This document shows, piece after piece, positions 9,951 to 22,600 of a stretch of 64,000 nt of DNA. Under the pieces are notes generated by a model, which saw only the letters and a list, made by a program, of their open reading frames with translations, did not search any database and was not told where the DNA came from. The stretch spans positions 88,979,522 through 89,043,521 of the forward strand of contig CM070877.1 of assembly GCA_036365515.1 (NCBI GenBank), read 5' to 3'. Position 1 is the first letter of the stretch, and each line of letters opens with the position of its first letter. The DNA comes from Torymus aiolomorphi. Lineage: Eukaryota; Arthropoda; Insecta; Hymenoptera; Torymidae. Made by a program: the position numbers and the translations under genes.

Positions 9951-10140
9951 AATCTGCCGGGACCTCTCAAACGGACGACCTCTTAGGACTACATTAATTA
10001 ACCACATGTAAATAACTACTAACACCATCTCTTCTGCTGGACGACTTTTCCCTAATGTACATTCCATTTTCCCGCAAAAAAAAAAAAAAAAAAAAAAAAA
10101 CTGAATATGCTTAACTACGCAGTTGCCTTAACCATGTTTT
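9951..10140 (+). other. Intergenic stretch with a 25-base poly(A) tract
   Basis: Non-coding sequence between ORF4 and ORF5. It holds an uninterrupted run of 25 A at 10076-10100, about 125 bases after the ORF4 stop codon. No AATAAA hexamer is seen upstream of the run. It could be the fossil tail of a captured mRNA or simple replication slippage. Confidence 0.75.
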
Positions 10141-10155
10141 ATTCTGTTGTAGGAA
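10125..10155 (+). promoter_or_regulatory. Splice acceptor for accessory ORF5
   Basis: CTTAAC (about 10127-10132) could serve as branch point. A T-rich tract and GTTGTAG follow, with AG at 10151-10152, and the ATG is at 10156, three bases on. This repeats the arrangement before env and ORF4. Confidence 0.6.
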
Positions 10156-10647
10156 ATGGCCGCTACCTCTCTTGAAATCCTGTATGTATCACTAACGACC
10201 CCCAAAGAAGTAGCCATCCTATGCTACATGGATCAAGGAATAGAGGTTATGGAAAATCACCTCAGGACTTATGGGAATTTGCAAGAACCCTTACTTATAC
10301 AAGAAACAACAGGGATCCTTTCCATTTTCGCTACCTATGGAACAGAGGAGATAGCCAAAAGACGTAGCGAGAACTTGAAGATGCTGTGCCCAGAATGGCC
10401 TCAATCTCACAACCATGGCATAATCGTGCCTCGGGGCCAGGGTTGGTTGTTTCCTGCTATAGATCCTCGGAACTGTCAATATAGTAGGCTACTCTTCATA
10501 CCAGGAGGATGTTGGGTAGCCAACCAATATTTGGAAAGATTACTAGCTTCCCGAGGCCAAAACAGATTAAGATCCAGGTCGAATTTAGGTACGGATGATT
10601 CTCATTCCTCCGATTACCACCCGCCATCCAAAACGTATCGATTATAG
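10156..10647 (+). CDS. Accessory ORF5, unknown function
   Basis: A 163-codon frame without internal stop, placed after ORF4 and before the polypurine tract. I do not recognise it. The first ~75 residues (LEILYVSLTTPKEVAILCY, a long helix ending HLRTYG, strands LLIQET and GILSIFATYGTEEIAKRR) have a beta-alpha-beta-beta-alpha rhythm that could be a divergent RRM-like fold (inference, weak). The middle has several Trp/Pro/Gly residues. The tail is Ser/Arg-rich and basic (RGQNRLRSRSNLG), as in RNA- or chromatin-binding proteins. The start is supported by a splice acceptor three bases upstream. The intact frame beside broken pol and ORF4 fits a short target with few hits rather than proven selection. 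Confidence 0.6.
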   Translation: MAATSLEILYVSLTTPKEVAILCYMDQGIEVMENHLRTYGNLQEPLLIQETTGILSIFATYGTEEIAKRRSENLKMLCPEWPQSHNHGIIVPRGQGWLFPAIDPRNCQYSRLLFIPGGCWVANQYLERLLASRGQNRLRSRSNLGTDDSHSSDYHPPSKTYRL

Positions 10648-11005
10648 AATACATGTATCCAATGATCTGGAGACAACCTCTGAACAGGCGTAATAAACAA
10701 TATACGTTTATCTTGATCGACTCCTGGAACAATCTCTAAAATCTCTACAGGAACTAGCAGTTTTCTCGCTACTCGAGCTCCCATTTCTTGTTCTCCATGT
10801 TAGCGAAAACCCTCCCAAACGTCGGGACTTTTTGGACCTTTATCAATCACAAACTCCGGATAGAAGAAGGATTACAACAACTGAAATTGCAGGGACCTAT
10901 TTTCACAAAATCATCCATTATCAACATGCAAATAACCTATAGCGCGTCAAAATTTTCAATAATTTATATTGTATATTTATAGTACTTGCCGGGGCGGTAA
11001 GTAAA
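10648..11005 (+). other. 3' untranslated region of the element
   Basis: About 360 bases between ORF5 and the polypurine tract. A 64-codon frame at 10788-10982 has no recognisable motif and no splice acceptor in front, so I treat it as chance. Confidence 0.6.
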
Positions 11006-11020
11006 ACAAGAGGGGGATAT
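11006..11020 (+). other. Polypurine tract
   Basis: AACAAGAGGGGGA followed by TAT directly before the 3' LTR start TGTTACG at 11021. It is the expected primer site for plus-strand DNA synthesis. Confidence 0.85.
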
Positions 11021-12900
11021 TGTTACGTTATGTATTTTTGTTCAAAAATAATCTAAATTTTATGTGTTAAAAACGAAATGTATTGAATATAACTTAATAC
11101 AACTGAATGAGGAAATAGCGAAAATGCAACGACCTCTAAGAATTTCAATAGCAAGCAGTGATATTCCAGGTGAACGTCCGCTGTTTCGTTACTGAAATTT
11201 CAAGTGCTGACCGCGCAGCAACGCGCTGGCTGCCGGAACGTGGCGAGTCGCGACGCCTGGAGCCACCGCGTTGCAGCGAGGGCAGCACGTCGCGGATCTA
11301 TTGCGCGAGCGCCGCGTTACCGACGCTGGAAAATAGTATGAGTGCAAGAGAGAGAGAGCGACCGAAGAATGATGTAGGGGGGGAAGAGAAAACGTGGACA
11401 ATACGAAGGTGTGAAAAGGAAATTAATTTATTGAGTAGAGTGGAAAACCCAATTAAGAGAGAAAGATCGGTATAACGTGTGCGACGAACAGTGTAAAGTC
11501 TTGTATTATATTTATATAGCACGAGTTCAATTGAGATAATTATTGTACTTATTTGCGTATTCAGTAAACCCGCGTAAACGATATCGAAAGAAAGAAAGAT
11601 CGAATTTTATTGTTTTATAATAATAATAATAATAAAGAATTAGATATGGAGCCAAGTCGAGACGAAAAAGAGAGATTGAAGCAAGTGTATAATTGAGGAA
11701 ATAAAAGGAAATTAATACACTATTCAGGAATTTGATTTCTCCTAATTCCTTCCCTCCAATATTATTCAGGTAAGACTTTATGTTACTATTTTAATTAAAC
11801 ACGTATACACATACAACCAGATTATTCGGAAATATATAGATATAACTATATGTAGATAACTATACATTATTTTTGATTAAATTTTATTCATTCTTATTAT
11901 CCCCGGAAGTAATAATTATCTGCGTTGGGAATCGATTAAATTCAATATTTGGGAAAAGGGTTATTTTAATCAAAGAGCCTTCATAAAGCATTCCAAATAA
12001 GGATAAATAATTGTGGAAATTTATATTGTAAATAATCCGAGCCACGAAATCTTTATCTGAAAATTAACTCTCTTGGAAAAACGCATTACGGGATATCATT
12101 AAAGTCAAAGGTTTTTCTTATACACGTTTCGTTCAACAATTAACGTTTTATATTTTTAACGTAAGAATTATCAATTATTTATTTATTTATTTAGTATTAT
12201 TAATAATCTAGTGATTGTCTTAATAAACAAATTTAAACCTTATAAAACTGTCGCTAGTAGAAATATCCTTATTGTTTTGAGGGATTAATAAATTTTAAGT
12301 ACATTAAGAATTGTCACTATTTCCTTAATCTATTGTGATACAAATCGTAAACACGCTTTTAAGGGGTTTTCCTTAATGAGATGAAGACTGAGTTACCCTA
12401 TATAATCGTTAATTCGGATCTATTAGTGTTCTTATATCTCCAATTCTTGTATCATCTAACTTTAGGCTTCTAGAAAACCCAAGGATCGAGCCCGTTACCC
12501 TAATAGTTTATAGTCTTCCCAACTAAATCTAACATTATTTTCTACAAAGAGAAATTATTTCAGCTAGAGCATTTATTTAGAATCTTTATAGTAATTTTGA
12601 CCTAATACTACTTGACACATACGCACACACATATACATATATATATATATGTACTTCGATTATTATGATAACCACATTTTTTTGATGTCCAAACCCTTAT
12701 CTATTTTCCCATATTAATATTGACGTTAGATACATGTTGTTTGGTATGAGAATTTGAACGGAGTATAATATTCATCAGACTCTATCTTTATTTTGGTGAC
12801 ATTGAGGTGAGAAATAGAGGTAAGGAATGAGAGACGTCCTTGGGCGACGACCGAATTTTATTATTGTTACGGAGAGGTATTTCTAACCTTTCTCGTAACA
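11021..12900 (+). repeat. 3' LTR, 1880 bp
   Basis: Starts TGTTACG and ends CGTAACA. Its last 243 bases match the 5' LTR end at the window start. It is long for an insect gypsy LTR. It contains a GC-rich patch (11200-11340), a GA-rich patch, an AATAAA-like hexamer near 11630, AT-rich filler, and a (CA/TA)n microsatellite at about 12614-12650. Small open frames in it (for example 11158-11475) show no protein features. Confidence 0.9.
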
Positions 12901-14901
12901 CGATTATTTAAACAATTTTCAAACCCAAGTAAACGGGGGATACGAGGTCCATGCATATAAGGGAGTCATGTAGACATGAAAAAATAAGCAAAGCGATTAT
13001 TTAAACAATTTTTAAACCTATGTAGACGCGGGATATGCGGTCCACGCACTTAAGGGAGTCATGTAGACACAAAAAAATAAGCAAAACGATTATTTAAACA
13101 ATTTTTAAACCCAAGTAGACGAGGGATATGAGATCCACGCATGTTAGGAAGTCATGTATAGACATGAAAAAATATGCATAACGTTTATTTAAATAATTTT
13201 TAAATCCATGTAGCCGGGGGATATGAGGTCCGCGCATATGAGGGAGTCATGTAGACGTGAAAAAATAAGCAAAGCGTTTATTTGAACAATTTTCGAACCC
13301 GAGTAAACGGGGGATATGAAGTCCACGCATATTAGGGAGTCATATAGACATGAAAAACTAAGCCAAACGTTTATTTAAATAATTTTTAAACCTAAGTAGA
13401 CGCGGGATATGAGGTACACGCATGTAACAGAGTCATGTAGATATAAAAAAATAAGCAAAACGATTATTTAAACAATTTTCAAACCCAAGTAGACGGGGGA
13501 TACGAGGTCCGCGCATATCAGGGAGTCATGTAGACATGAAAAAATAAGCAAAATGATTATTTAAACAATTTTTCAACCCAAGTAGACGAGGGATATGAGG
13601 TCCACGCATGTTAGGGAGTCATGTAGTCATGAAAAACTAAGCAAAACGATTATTTAAATAATTTTTAACCCTAAGTAGCCGAGATACGCGAGGACCAGGC
13701 ATATAAGAGAGTCATGAAGACATGAAACAATAAGCAGATCTATTATTTAATAATTTTTAAACCCAACTAGTCGGAGGACACGAGGTCCACGCATATAAGG
13801 GAGTCATGAAAAAATAAGCAAAACGATTATTTAAATAATTTTTAAACCTAAGGAGACGGGGGATATTAGGTCCACGCATTTAAGGGACTCATGTAGACAC
13901 AAAAAAATAAGCAAAACAATTATTTAAACAATTTTTAAACCCAAGTAGACGAGGGATATGAGATCCACGCATGTTAGGGAGTCATGTAGTCATGAAAAAT
14001 TAAGCAAAACTATTAATTAAATAATTTTTAAACCTACGTAGACGGGGGATATGAGTTCCACGCATATAAGAGAGTTATGTAGACTTAACAAAATAAGCAA
14101 AATGATTATTTGAACCATTTTCAAAATCAAGTAGACGATGGATATGAGGTCCGCGCATTTTAGGGAGACATGTAGACCTAAATAAAATAAGCAAAACGAT
14201 TATTTAAACAATTTTTAAACCTACGTAGACGGGGGATATGAGTTCCACGCATATAAGAGGGTTATGTAGACTTAACAAAATAAGCAAAACGATTATTTGA
14301 ACCATTTTCAAAATCAAGTAGACGATGGATATGAGGTCCGCGCATTTTAGGGAGACATGTAGACCTAAATAAAATAAGCAAAACGATTATTTAAAACATT
14401 TGCAAACCCAAGTAAACGGGGGATACGAGGTCCACGGATATAAGGGAGCCATGTATAGACATGAAAAAATATGCAAAACGTTTATTTAAATAATTTTTAA
14501 ACCCATGTAGCCGAGGGATATGAGGTCCGCGCATATTAGGGAGTCCTGTAGACATGAAGAAATAAGCAAAGCGATTATTCAAACAATTTTCGAACCCGAG
14601 TAAACGGGGATGTGTGGTTCACGCTTATAAGGGGCTCATGTATAGACATGAAGAAATAAGCAAAACGATTATTTTAATAATTTTTAAACCTAAGTAGACG
14701 CGGGATATGAGGTCCACGCAATTAAGGGAGTCATGTAGACAAAAAAAAATAAAAAAGGCATATAAGAGAGTCATGAAGACATGAAACAATAAGCAGAACT
14801 ATTATTTAATAATTTTTAAACCCAACTAGTCGGAGGACACGAGGTCCACGCATATAAGGGAGTCATGAAAAAATAAGCAATACGATTATTTAAACAATTT
14901 G

Positions 14902-17900
14902 TGAACCCAAGTAAACGGGAGATATGAGATCCACGCATGTTAGGGAGTCATGTAGTCATGAAAACTAAGCAAAACTATTAATCAAATAATTTTTAAACCT
15001 ACGCAGACGGGGGATATGAGTTCCACGCATATAAGAGAGTTATGTAGACTTAGAAAAATAAGCAAAACGATTATTTAAACCATTTTCAAAAGCAAGTAGA
15101 CGATGGATATGAGGTCTGCGCATTTTAGGGAGTCATGTATACCTAAATAAAATAAGCAAAACGATTATTTAAACAATTTTCAAACCCAAGTAAACGGGGG
15201 ATACGAGGTCCACGCATATAAGGGAGTCATGTATAGAGTTGAAAAAATATGCAAAATGTTTATTTAAATAATTTTTAAACCCATGTAGCCGGGGGATATG
15301 AGGTCCGCGCATATTGGGGGTCATGTAGACATGAAAAAATAGGCAAAGCGATTATTTAAACAATTTTCGAACCCAAGTAAACGGGAGCTATGAGGTCCAC
15401 ACATATAAGGGAGTGATGTATAGACATGAGGAAATAAGGAAAACGATTATTTTAATAACTTATAAACCTAAGTAGACGCGGGATATGAGGTCCACGCCCT
15501 TAAGGGAGTCATGTAGACACACAAAAATAAGCAAAACGATTATTTAAACAGTTTTTAAACCCAAGTAGACGAGGGTTGTGAGATCCACGCATGTTAGGGA
15601 GTCATGTAGTCATCAAAAAATAAGCAAAACGATTACTTAACTAATTTTTGAAACACAAGTAGGGGGGGGGGGGATATTAGGTCGACGCATATATGCGAGT
15701 CATGTAGACATGAAAAAATATGCAAAACGTTTATTTAAATTATTTTTAAACCCATGTAGCCGTGGGATATGAGGTCCGCGCATATTAGGGAGTCATGTAG
15801 ACATGAAAAAATAGGCAAAGCGGTTATTTAAACAATTTTCGAACCCGAGTAAACGCGGGATATGAGGTCCACGCATATAAGGGAGTCATGTATAGACATG
15901 AAAAAATATGCAAAACGTTTATTTAAATAATATTTAAACCCATGTAGCCGGGGATATGAGGTTCGCGCATATTAGGGAGTCATGTAGACATGAAAAAATA
16001 AGCAAAACGATTATTTAAACAATTTTCGAACCCAAGTAAACGGGAGATATGAGTTCCTCGCATATAAGGGAGTCATGTATAGACATGAATAAATAAGCAA
16101 AACGATTATTTTAATAATTTTTAACCTAAGTAGACGCGGGATATGAGGTACACGCATGTAAGAGAGTCATGTAGATATAAAAAAATAAGCAAAACGATTA
16201 TTTAAACAATTTTCAAACCCAAGTAGACGGGGGATACGAGGTCCGCGCATATTAGGGAGTCATGTAGACACACAAAAGTAGGAAAAACGATTATTTAAAC
16301 CATTTTTAACCCCAAGTAGACGAGCTTTATGAGATCCACGCATGTTAGGGAGTCATGTAGTCATCAAAAACTAAGCAAAACTATTAATTAAATAATTTTT
16401 AAACATAAGTAGACGGGGGATATGAGTTCCACGCATATAAGAGAGTTATGTAAACTTAAAAAAATAAGCAAAATGATTATTTAAATCATTTTCAAAACCA
16501 AGTAGACGATGGATATGAGGTCCGCGCATATTAGGGAGTCATGTAGACATGAAAAAATAAGCAAAACAATTATTATACAATTTTTAAACCCACGTAAACG
16601 GGGGATATGAGGTCCACGCATAGAAGGAAGTCATGTACAAACATGAAAAAATAAGCAAAATGATTACTTAACTAATTTTTGAAACACAAGTAGGGGGGGG
16701 GGGGATATTAGGTCCTCGCATATATGCGAGTCATGTAGACATGAAAAAATATGCAAATCGTTTATTTAAATTATTTTTAAGCCCATGTAGCCGGGGGATA
16801 TGAGGTCCGCGCATATTAGGGAGTCATATAGACATGAAAAAATAGGCAAAGCGGTTATTTAAACAATTTTCGAACTCGAGTAAACGCGGGATATGAGGTC
16901 CACGCATATAAGGGAGTCATGTATGGAGATGAAAAAATATGCAAAACGTTTATTTAAATAATATTTAAACCCATGTAGCCGGGGATGTGAGGTTCGCGCT
17001 TATTAGGGAGTCATGTAGACATGAAAAAATAAGCAAAACGATTATTTAAACAATTTTTCAACCCAAGTAGACCAGGGACATGAGGTCCACGCATATTAGA
17101 GAGTCATGTAGACATGAAATAATAAGCAAAACGATTATTATACAATTTTTAAACCCAAGTAAACGGGGGACATGAGGTCCACGCATAGAAGGGAGTCATG
17201 TACGGACATGAAAAAATAAGCAAAACGATTACTTAACTAATTTTTGAAACACATGTGGGGGGGGGGATATTAGGTCCACGCATATATGCGAGTCATGTAG
17301 ACATGAAAAAATATGCAAAGCGATTATTTAAACAATTTTTGAACCCGAGTAAACGGGGGATATGAGGTCCTCGCGTATAAGGGAATCATGTGTAGACATG
17401 AAGAAATAAGCAAAACGATTATTTTAATAATTTTTAAACCTAAGTAGACGCGGGATATGAGGTCCACGCATTTAAGGGAGCCATGTAGTCACAAAAAAAT
17501 GACCAAAACGATATTTAAACAATTTTGAAACCCAAGTAACCGAAGGATATGAGGTCCACGCATGTTAGGGTCATGTAGTCATGAAAAACTAAGCAAAACG
17601 ATTATTTATATAATTTTTAAACCTAAGTAGACGGGGGATATGAGGTCCACGCATAATTGGGAGTCATGTAAACCTAAAAACTAAGCTAAACGATTATTTA
17701 AACAATTAATGAACTCAAGGAGACGAGGTGTATGAGGTCCACGCATATTAGGGAGTCATATAGACATGAAAAACAAAGCCAAACGATTATTTAAATAATT
17801 TTTAAACCTATGTAGACGGGGGATATAAGGTCCACGCATTTAAGGGAGTAATGAAAAAATAAGCAAAAGGATTATTTAAACAACTTTCAAACCCAAGGAA

Positions 17901-19600
17901 GCTGAGGATACGAGGTTGACGCATATAAGGGACTCATGTATAGGCATGAAAAAATAAGCAAAACGATTACTTAACTAATTTTTGAAACACAAGAAGGGGG
18001 GGGGATATTAGGTCCACGCATATAAGGGAGTCATGTAGACATGAAAAAATATGCAAAACGTTTATTTAAATAATTTTTCAACCCATGTAGCCGGGGATAT
18101 GAGGTTCGCGCATAGAAGGGAGTCATGTACAGACATGAAAAAATAAGCAAAACGATTACTTAACTAATTTTTGAAACACAAGTAGGGCGGCGGGATATTA
18201 GGTCCACGCATATATGCGAGTCATGTAGACATGAAAAAATATGCAAAACGTTTATTTAAATAATTTTTAAACCCATGTAGCCGGGGATATGAGTTACGCG
18301 CATATTAGGTAGTCATGTAGACATGAAAAAATAAGCAATGCGATTATTTAAACAATTTTCGAACCCGAGTAAACGGGGGATATGAGGTTCACGCTTATAA
18401 GGGAATCATGTATAGACATGAAGAAATAAGCAAAACGATTATTTTAATAATTTTTAAACCTAAGTAGACGCGGGATATGAGGTTCACGCATTTAAGGGAG
18501 CCATGTAGTCACAACAAATAAGCAAAACGATTATTTAAACAATTTTTAAACCCAAGTAGACGAGGGATATGAGGCCCACGCATATTAGGGAGTCATTTTG
18601 TCATGAAAATATAACCAAAACGATATTTAAACAATTTTTAAACCCAAGTAACCGAGGGATATGAGGTCTACGCATGTTAGGATCATGTAGTCATGAAAAA
18701 CTAAGCAAAACGATTATTTATATAATTTTTAAACCTAAGTAGACGGGGGATATGATGTCCACGCATATTAGGGAGTCATGTAAACCTAAAAAAATAAGCA
18801 ATACGATTATTTTAACATTTTTTAAACCCAGGTAGACGAGGGATATGAGGTCCACGCAATCTAGGATGTCATATAGTCATGTAAAACTAAGGAAAACGAT
18901 TATTTAAATTATTTGTAAACCTAAGTCGCCCCGGGATATGAGGTTCACGCATATGAGAGTCATGTAGATATAAAAAAAATCAGCAAATCAATTATTTAAA
19001 CAATTTTCAAACCTAAGTAGACGATGGATATGAGGTCCGCGCATTTTAGGGAGACATGTAGACCTAAATAAAATAAGCAAAACGATTATTTAAAACATTT
19101 GCAAACCCAAGTAAACGGGGGATACGAGGTCCACGGATATAAGGGAGCCATGTATAGACATGAAAAAATATGCAAAACGTTTATTTAAATAATTTTTAAA
19201 CCCATGTAGCCGAGGGATATGAGGTCCGCGCATATTAGGGAGTCCTGTAGACATGAAGAAATAAGCAAAGCGATTATTCAAACAATTTTCGAACCCGAGT
19301 AAACGGGGATATGTGGTTCACGCTTATAAGGGGCTCATGTATAGACATGAAGAAATAAGCAAAACGATTATTTTAATAATTTTTAAACCTAAGTAGACGC
19401 GGGATATGAGGTCCACGCAATTAAGGGAGTCATGTAGACAAAAAAAAATAAAAAAGGCATATAAGAGAGTCATGAAGACATGAAACAATAAGCAGAACTA
19501 TTATTTAATAATTTTTAAACCCAACTAGTCGGAGGACACGAGGTCCACGCATATAAGGGAGTCATGAAAAAATAAGCAATACGATTATTTAAACAATTTG
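14902..19600 (+). repeat. Higher-order repeat copy 1 (4699 bp)
   Basis: The mark TGAACCCAAGTAAACGGGAG recurs at 14902, 19601, 24271 and 28935. A second mark, CTAAGTCGCCCCGGG, falls at 18921, 23622, 28286 and 32958. Long stretches between copies are nearly identical, far closer than neighbouring 93-bp monomers are to each other. This unit ends with the 'A' module (19019-19600), which also precedes it at ~14320-14901. Confidence 0.9.
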
Positions 19601-22600
19601 TGAACCCAAGTAAACGGGAGATATGAGATCCACGCATGTTAGGGAGTCATGTAGTCATGAAAACTAAGCAAAACTATTAATCAAATAATTTTTAAACCTA
19701 CGCAGACGGGGGATATGAGTTCCACGCATATAAGAGAGTTATGTAGACTTAGAAAAATAAGCAAAACGATTATTTAAACCATTTTCAAAAGCAAGTAGAC
19801 GATGGATATGAGGTCTGCGCATTTTAGGGAGTCATGTATACCTAAATAAAATAAGCAAAACGATTATTTAAACAATTTTCAAACCCAAGTAAACGGGGGA
19901 TACGAGGTCCACGCATATAAGGGAGTCATGTATAGAGTTGAAAAAATATGCAAAATGTTTATTTAAATAATTTTTAAACCCATGTAGCCGGGGGATATGA
20001 GGTCCGCGCATATTAGGGGGTCATGTAGACATGAAAAAATAGGCAAAGCGATTATTTAAACAATTTTCGAACCCAAGTAAACGGGAGCTATGAGGTCCAC
20101 ACATATAAGGGAGTGATGTATAGACATGAGGAAATAAGGAAAACGATTATTTTAATAACTTATAAACCTAAGTAGACGCGGGATATGAGGTCCACGCCCT
20201 TAAGGGAGTCATGTAGACACACAAAAATAAGCAAAACGATTATTTAAACAGTTTTTAAACCCAAGTAGACGAGGGTTGTGAGATCCACGCATGTTAGGGA
20301 GTCATGTAGTCATCAAAAAATAAGCAAAACGATTACTTAACTAATTTTTGAAACACAAGTAGGGGGGGGGGGATATTAGGTCGACGCATATATGCGAGTC
20401 ATGTAGACATGAAAAAATATGCAAAACGTTTATTTAAATTATTTTTAAACCCATGTAGCCGTGGGATATGAGGTCCGCGCATATTAGGGAGTCATGTAGA
20501 CATGAAAAAATAGGCAAAGCGGTTATTTAAACAATTTTCGAACCCGAGTAAACGCGGGATATGAGGTCCACGCATATAAGGGAGTCATGTATAGACATGA
20601 AAAAATATGCAAAACGTTTATTTAAATAATATTTAAACCCATGTAGCCGGGGATATGAGGTTCGCGCATATTAGGGAGTCATGTAGACATGAAAAAATAA
20701 GCAAAACGATTATTTAAACAATTTTCGAACCCAAGTAAACGGGAGATATGAGTTCCTCGCATATAAGGGAGTCATGTATAGACATGAATAAATAAGCAAA
20801 ACGATTATTTTAATAATTTTTAACCTAAGTAGACGCGGGATATGAGGTACACGCATGTAAGAGAGTCATGTAGATATAAAAAAATAAGCAAAACGATTAT
20901 TTAAACAATTTTCAAACCCAAGTAGACGGGGGATACGAGGTCCGCGCATATTAGGGAGTCATGTAGACACACAAAAGTAGGAAAAACGATTATTTAAACC
21001 ATTTTTAACCCCAAGTAGACGAGCTTTATGAGATCCACGCATGTTAGGGAGTCATGTAGTCATCAAAAACTAAGCAAAACTATTAATTAAATAATTTTTA
21101 AACATAAGTAGACGGGGGATATGAGTTCCACGCATATAAGAGAGTTATGTAAACTTAAAAAAATAAGCAAAATGATTATTTAAATCATTTTCAAAACCAA
21201 GTAGACGATGGATATGAGGTCCGCGCATATTAGGGAGTCATGTAGACATGAAAAAATAAGCAAAACAATTATTATACAATTTTTAAACCCACGTAAACGG
21301 GGGATATGAGGTCCACGCATAGAAGGAAGTCATGTACAAACATGAAAAAATAAGCAAAATGATTACTTAACTAATTTTTGAAACACAAGTAGGGGGGGGG
21401 GGATATTAGGTCCTCGCATATATGCGAGTCATGTAGACATGAAAAAATATGCAAATCGTTTATTTAAATTATTTTTAAGCCCATGTAGCCGGGGGATATG
21501 AGGTCCGCGCATATTAGGGAGTCATGTAGACATGAAAAAATAGGCAAAGCGGTTATTTAAACAATTTTCGAACTCGAGTAAACGCGGGATATGAGGTCCA
21601 CGCATATAAGGGAGTCATGTATGGAGATGAAAAAATATGCAAAACGTTTATTTAAATAATATTTAAACCCATGTAGCCGGGGGATGTGAGGTTCGCGCTT
21701 ATTAGGGAGTCATGTAGACATGAAAAAATAAGCAAAACGATTATTTAAACAATTTTTCAACCCAAGTAGACCAGGGACATGAGGTCCACGCATATTAGAG
21801 AGTCATGTAGACATGAAATAATAAGCAAAACGATTATTATACAATTTTTAAACCCAAGTAAACGGGGGACATGAGGTCCACGCATAGAAGGGAGTCATGT
21901 ACGGACATGAAAAAATAAGCAAAACGATTACTTAACTAATTTTTGAAACACATGTGAGGTGGGGGGGATATTAGGTCCACGGATATATGCGAGTCATGTA
22001 GACATGAAAAAATATGCAAAGCGATTATTTAAACAATTTTTGAACCCGAGTAAACGGGGGATATGAGGTCCTCGCGTATAAGGGAATCATGTGTAGACAT
22101 GAAGAAATAAGCAAAACGATTATTTTAATAATTTTTAAACCTAAGTAGACGCGGGATATGAGGTCCACGCATTTAAGGGAGCCATGTAGTCACAAAAAAA
22201 TGACCAAAACGATATTTAAACAATTTTGAAACCCAAGTAACCGAAGGATATGAGGTCCACGCATGTTAGGGTCATGTAGTCATGAAAAACTAAGCAAAAC
22301 GATTATTTATATAATTTTTAAACCTAAGTAGACGGGGGATATGAGGTCCACGCATAATTGGGAGTCATGTAAACCTAAAAAAATAAGCTAAACGATTATT
22401 TAAACAATTAATGAACTCAAGGAGACGAGGTGTATGAGGTCCACGCATATTAGGGAGTCATATAGACATGAAAAACAAAGCCAAACGATTATTTAAATAA
22501 TTTTTAAACCTATGTAGACGGGGGATATAAGGTCCACGCATTTAAGGGAGTAATGAAAAAATAAGCAAAAGGATTATTTAAACAACTTTCAAACCCAAGG

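Larger units (their letters stand above)
1..12900 (+). mobile_element. Env-bearing gypsy/errantivirus-type LTR retroelement with two accessory ORFs
   Basis: The order seen is 5' LTR (cut by the window edge), primer-binding site, gag, protease-RT-RNase H-integrase, env, two further ORFs, polypurine tract and 3' LTR. The 3' LTR starts TGTTACG and ends CGTAACA, a perfect 7-bp inverted terminus, and the 5' LTR ends with the same bases. Integrase following RNase H, and a baculovirus-F-like Env, place it with insect errantiviruses (known family traits). In-frame stops in pol (two) and ORF4 (one), plus about 3% difference between the visible LTR parts, indicate an old, non-autonomous copy. The right end abuts satellite DNA with no spacer, so it probably inserted into or beside the array; the matching left flank lies outside the window. 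Confidence 0.93.

Noticed and set aside
10788..10982. Possible third accessory ORF before the polypurine tract
   Set aside because: No splice acceptor, no motif, only 64 codons.
11158..11475. 105-codon frame in the 3' LTR
   Set aside because: GA-rich low-complexity sequence, no motif, no acceptor before it.
14391..14582. 63-codon minus-strand frame repeated at 19090-19281
   Set aside because: It is a translation of satellite monomers; its repetition only reflects the higher-order repeat.
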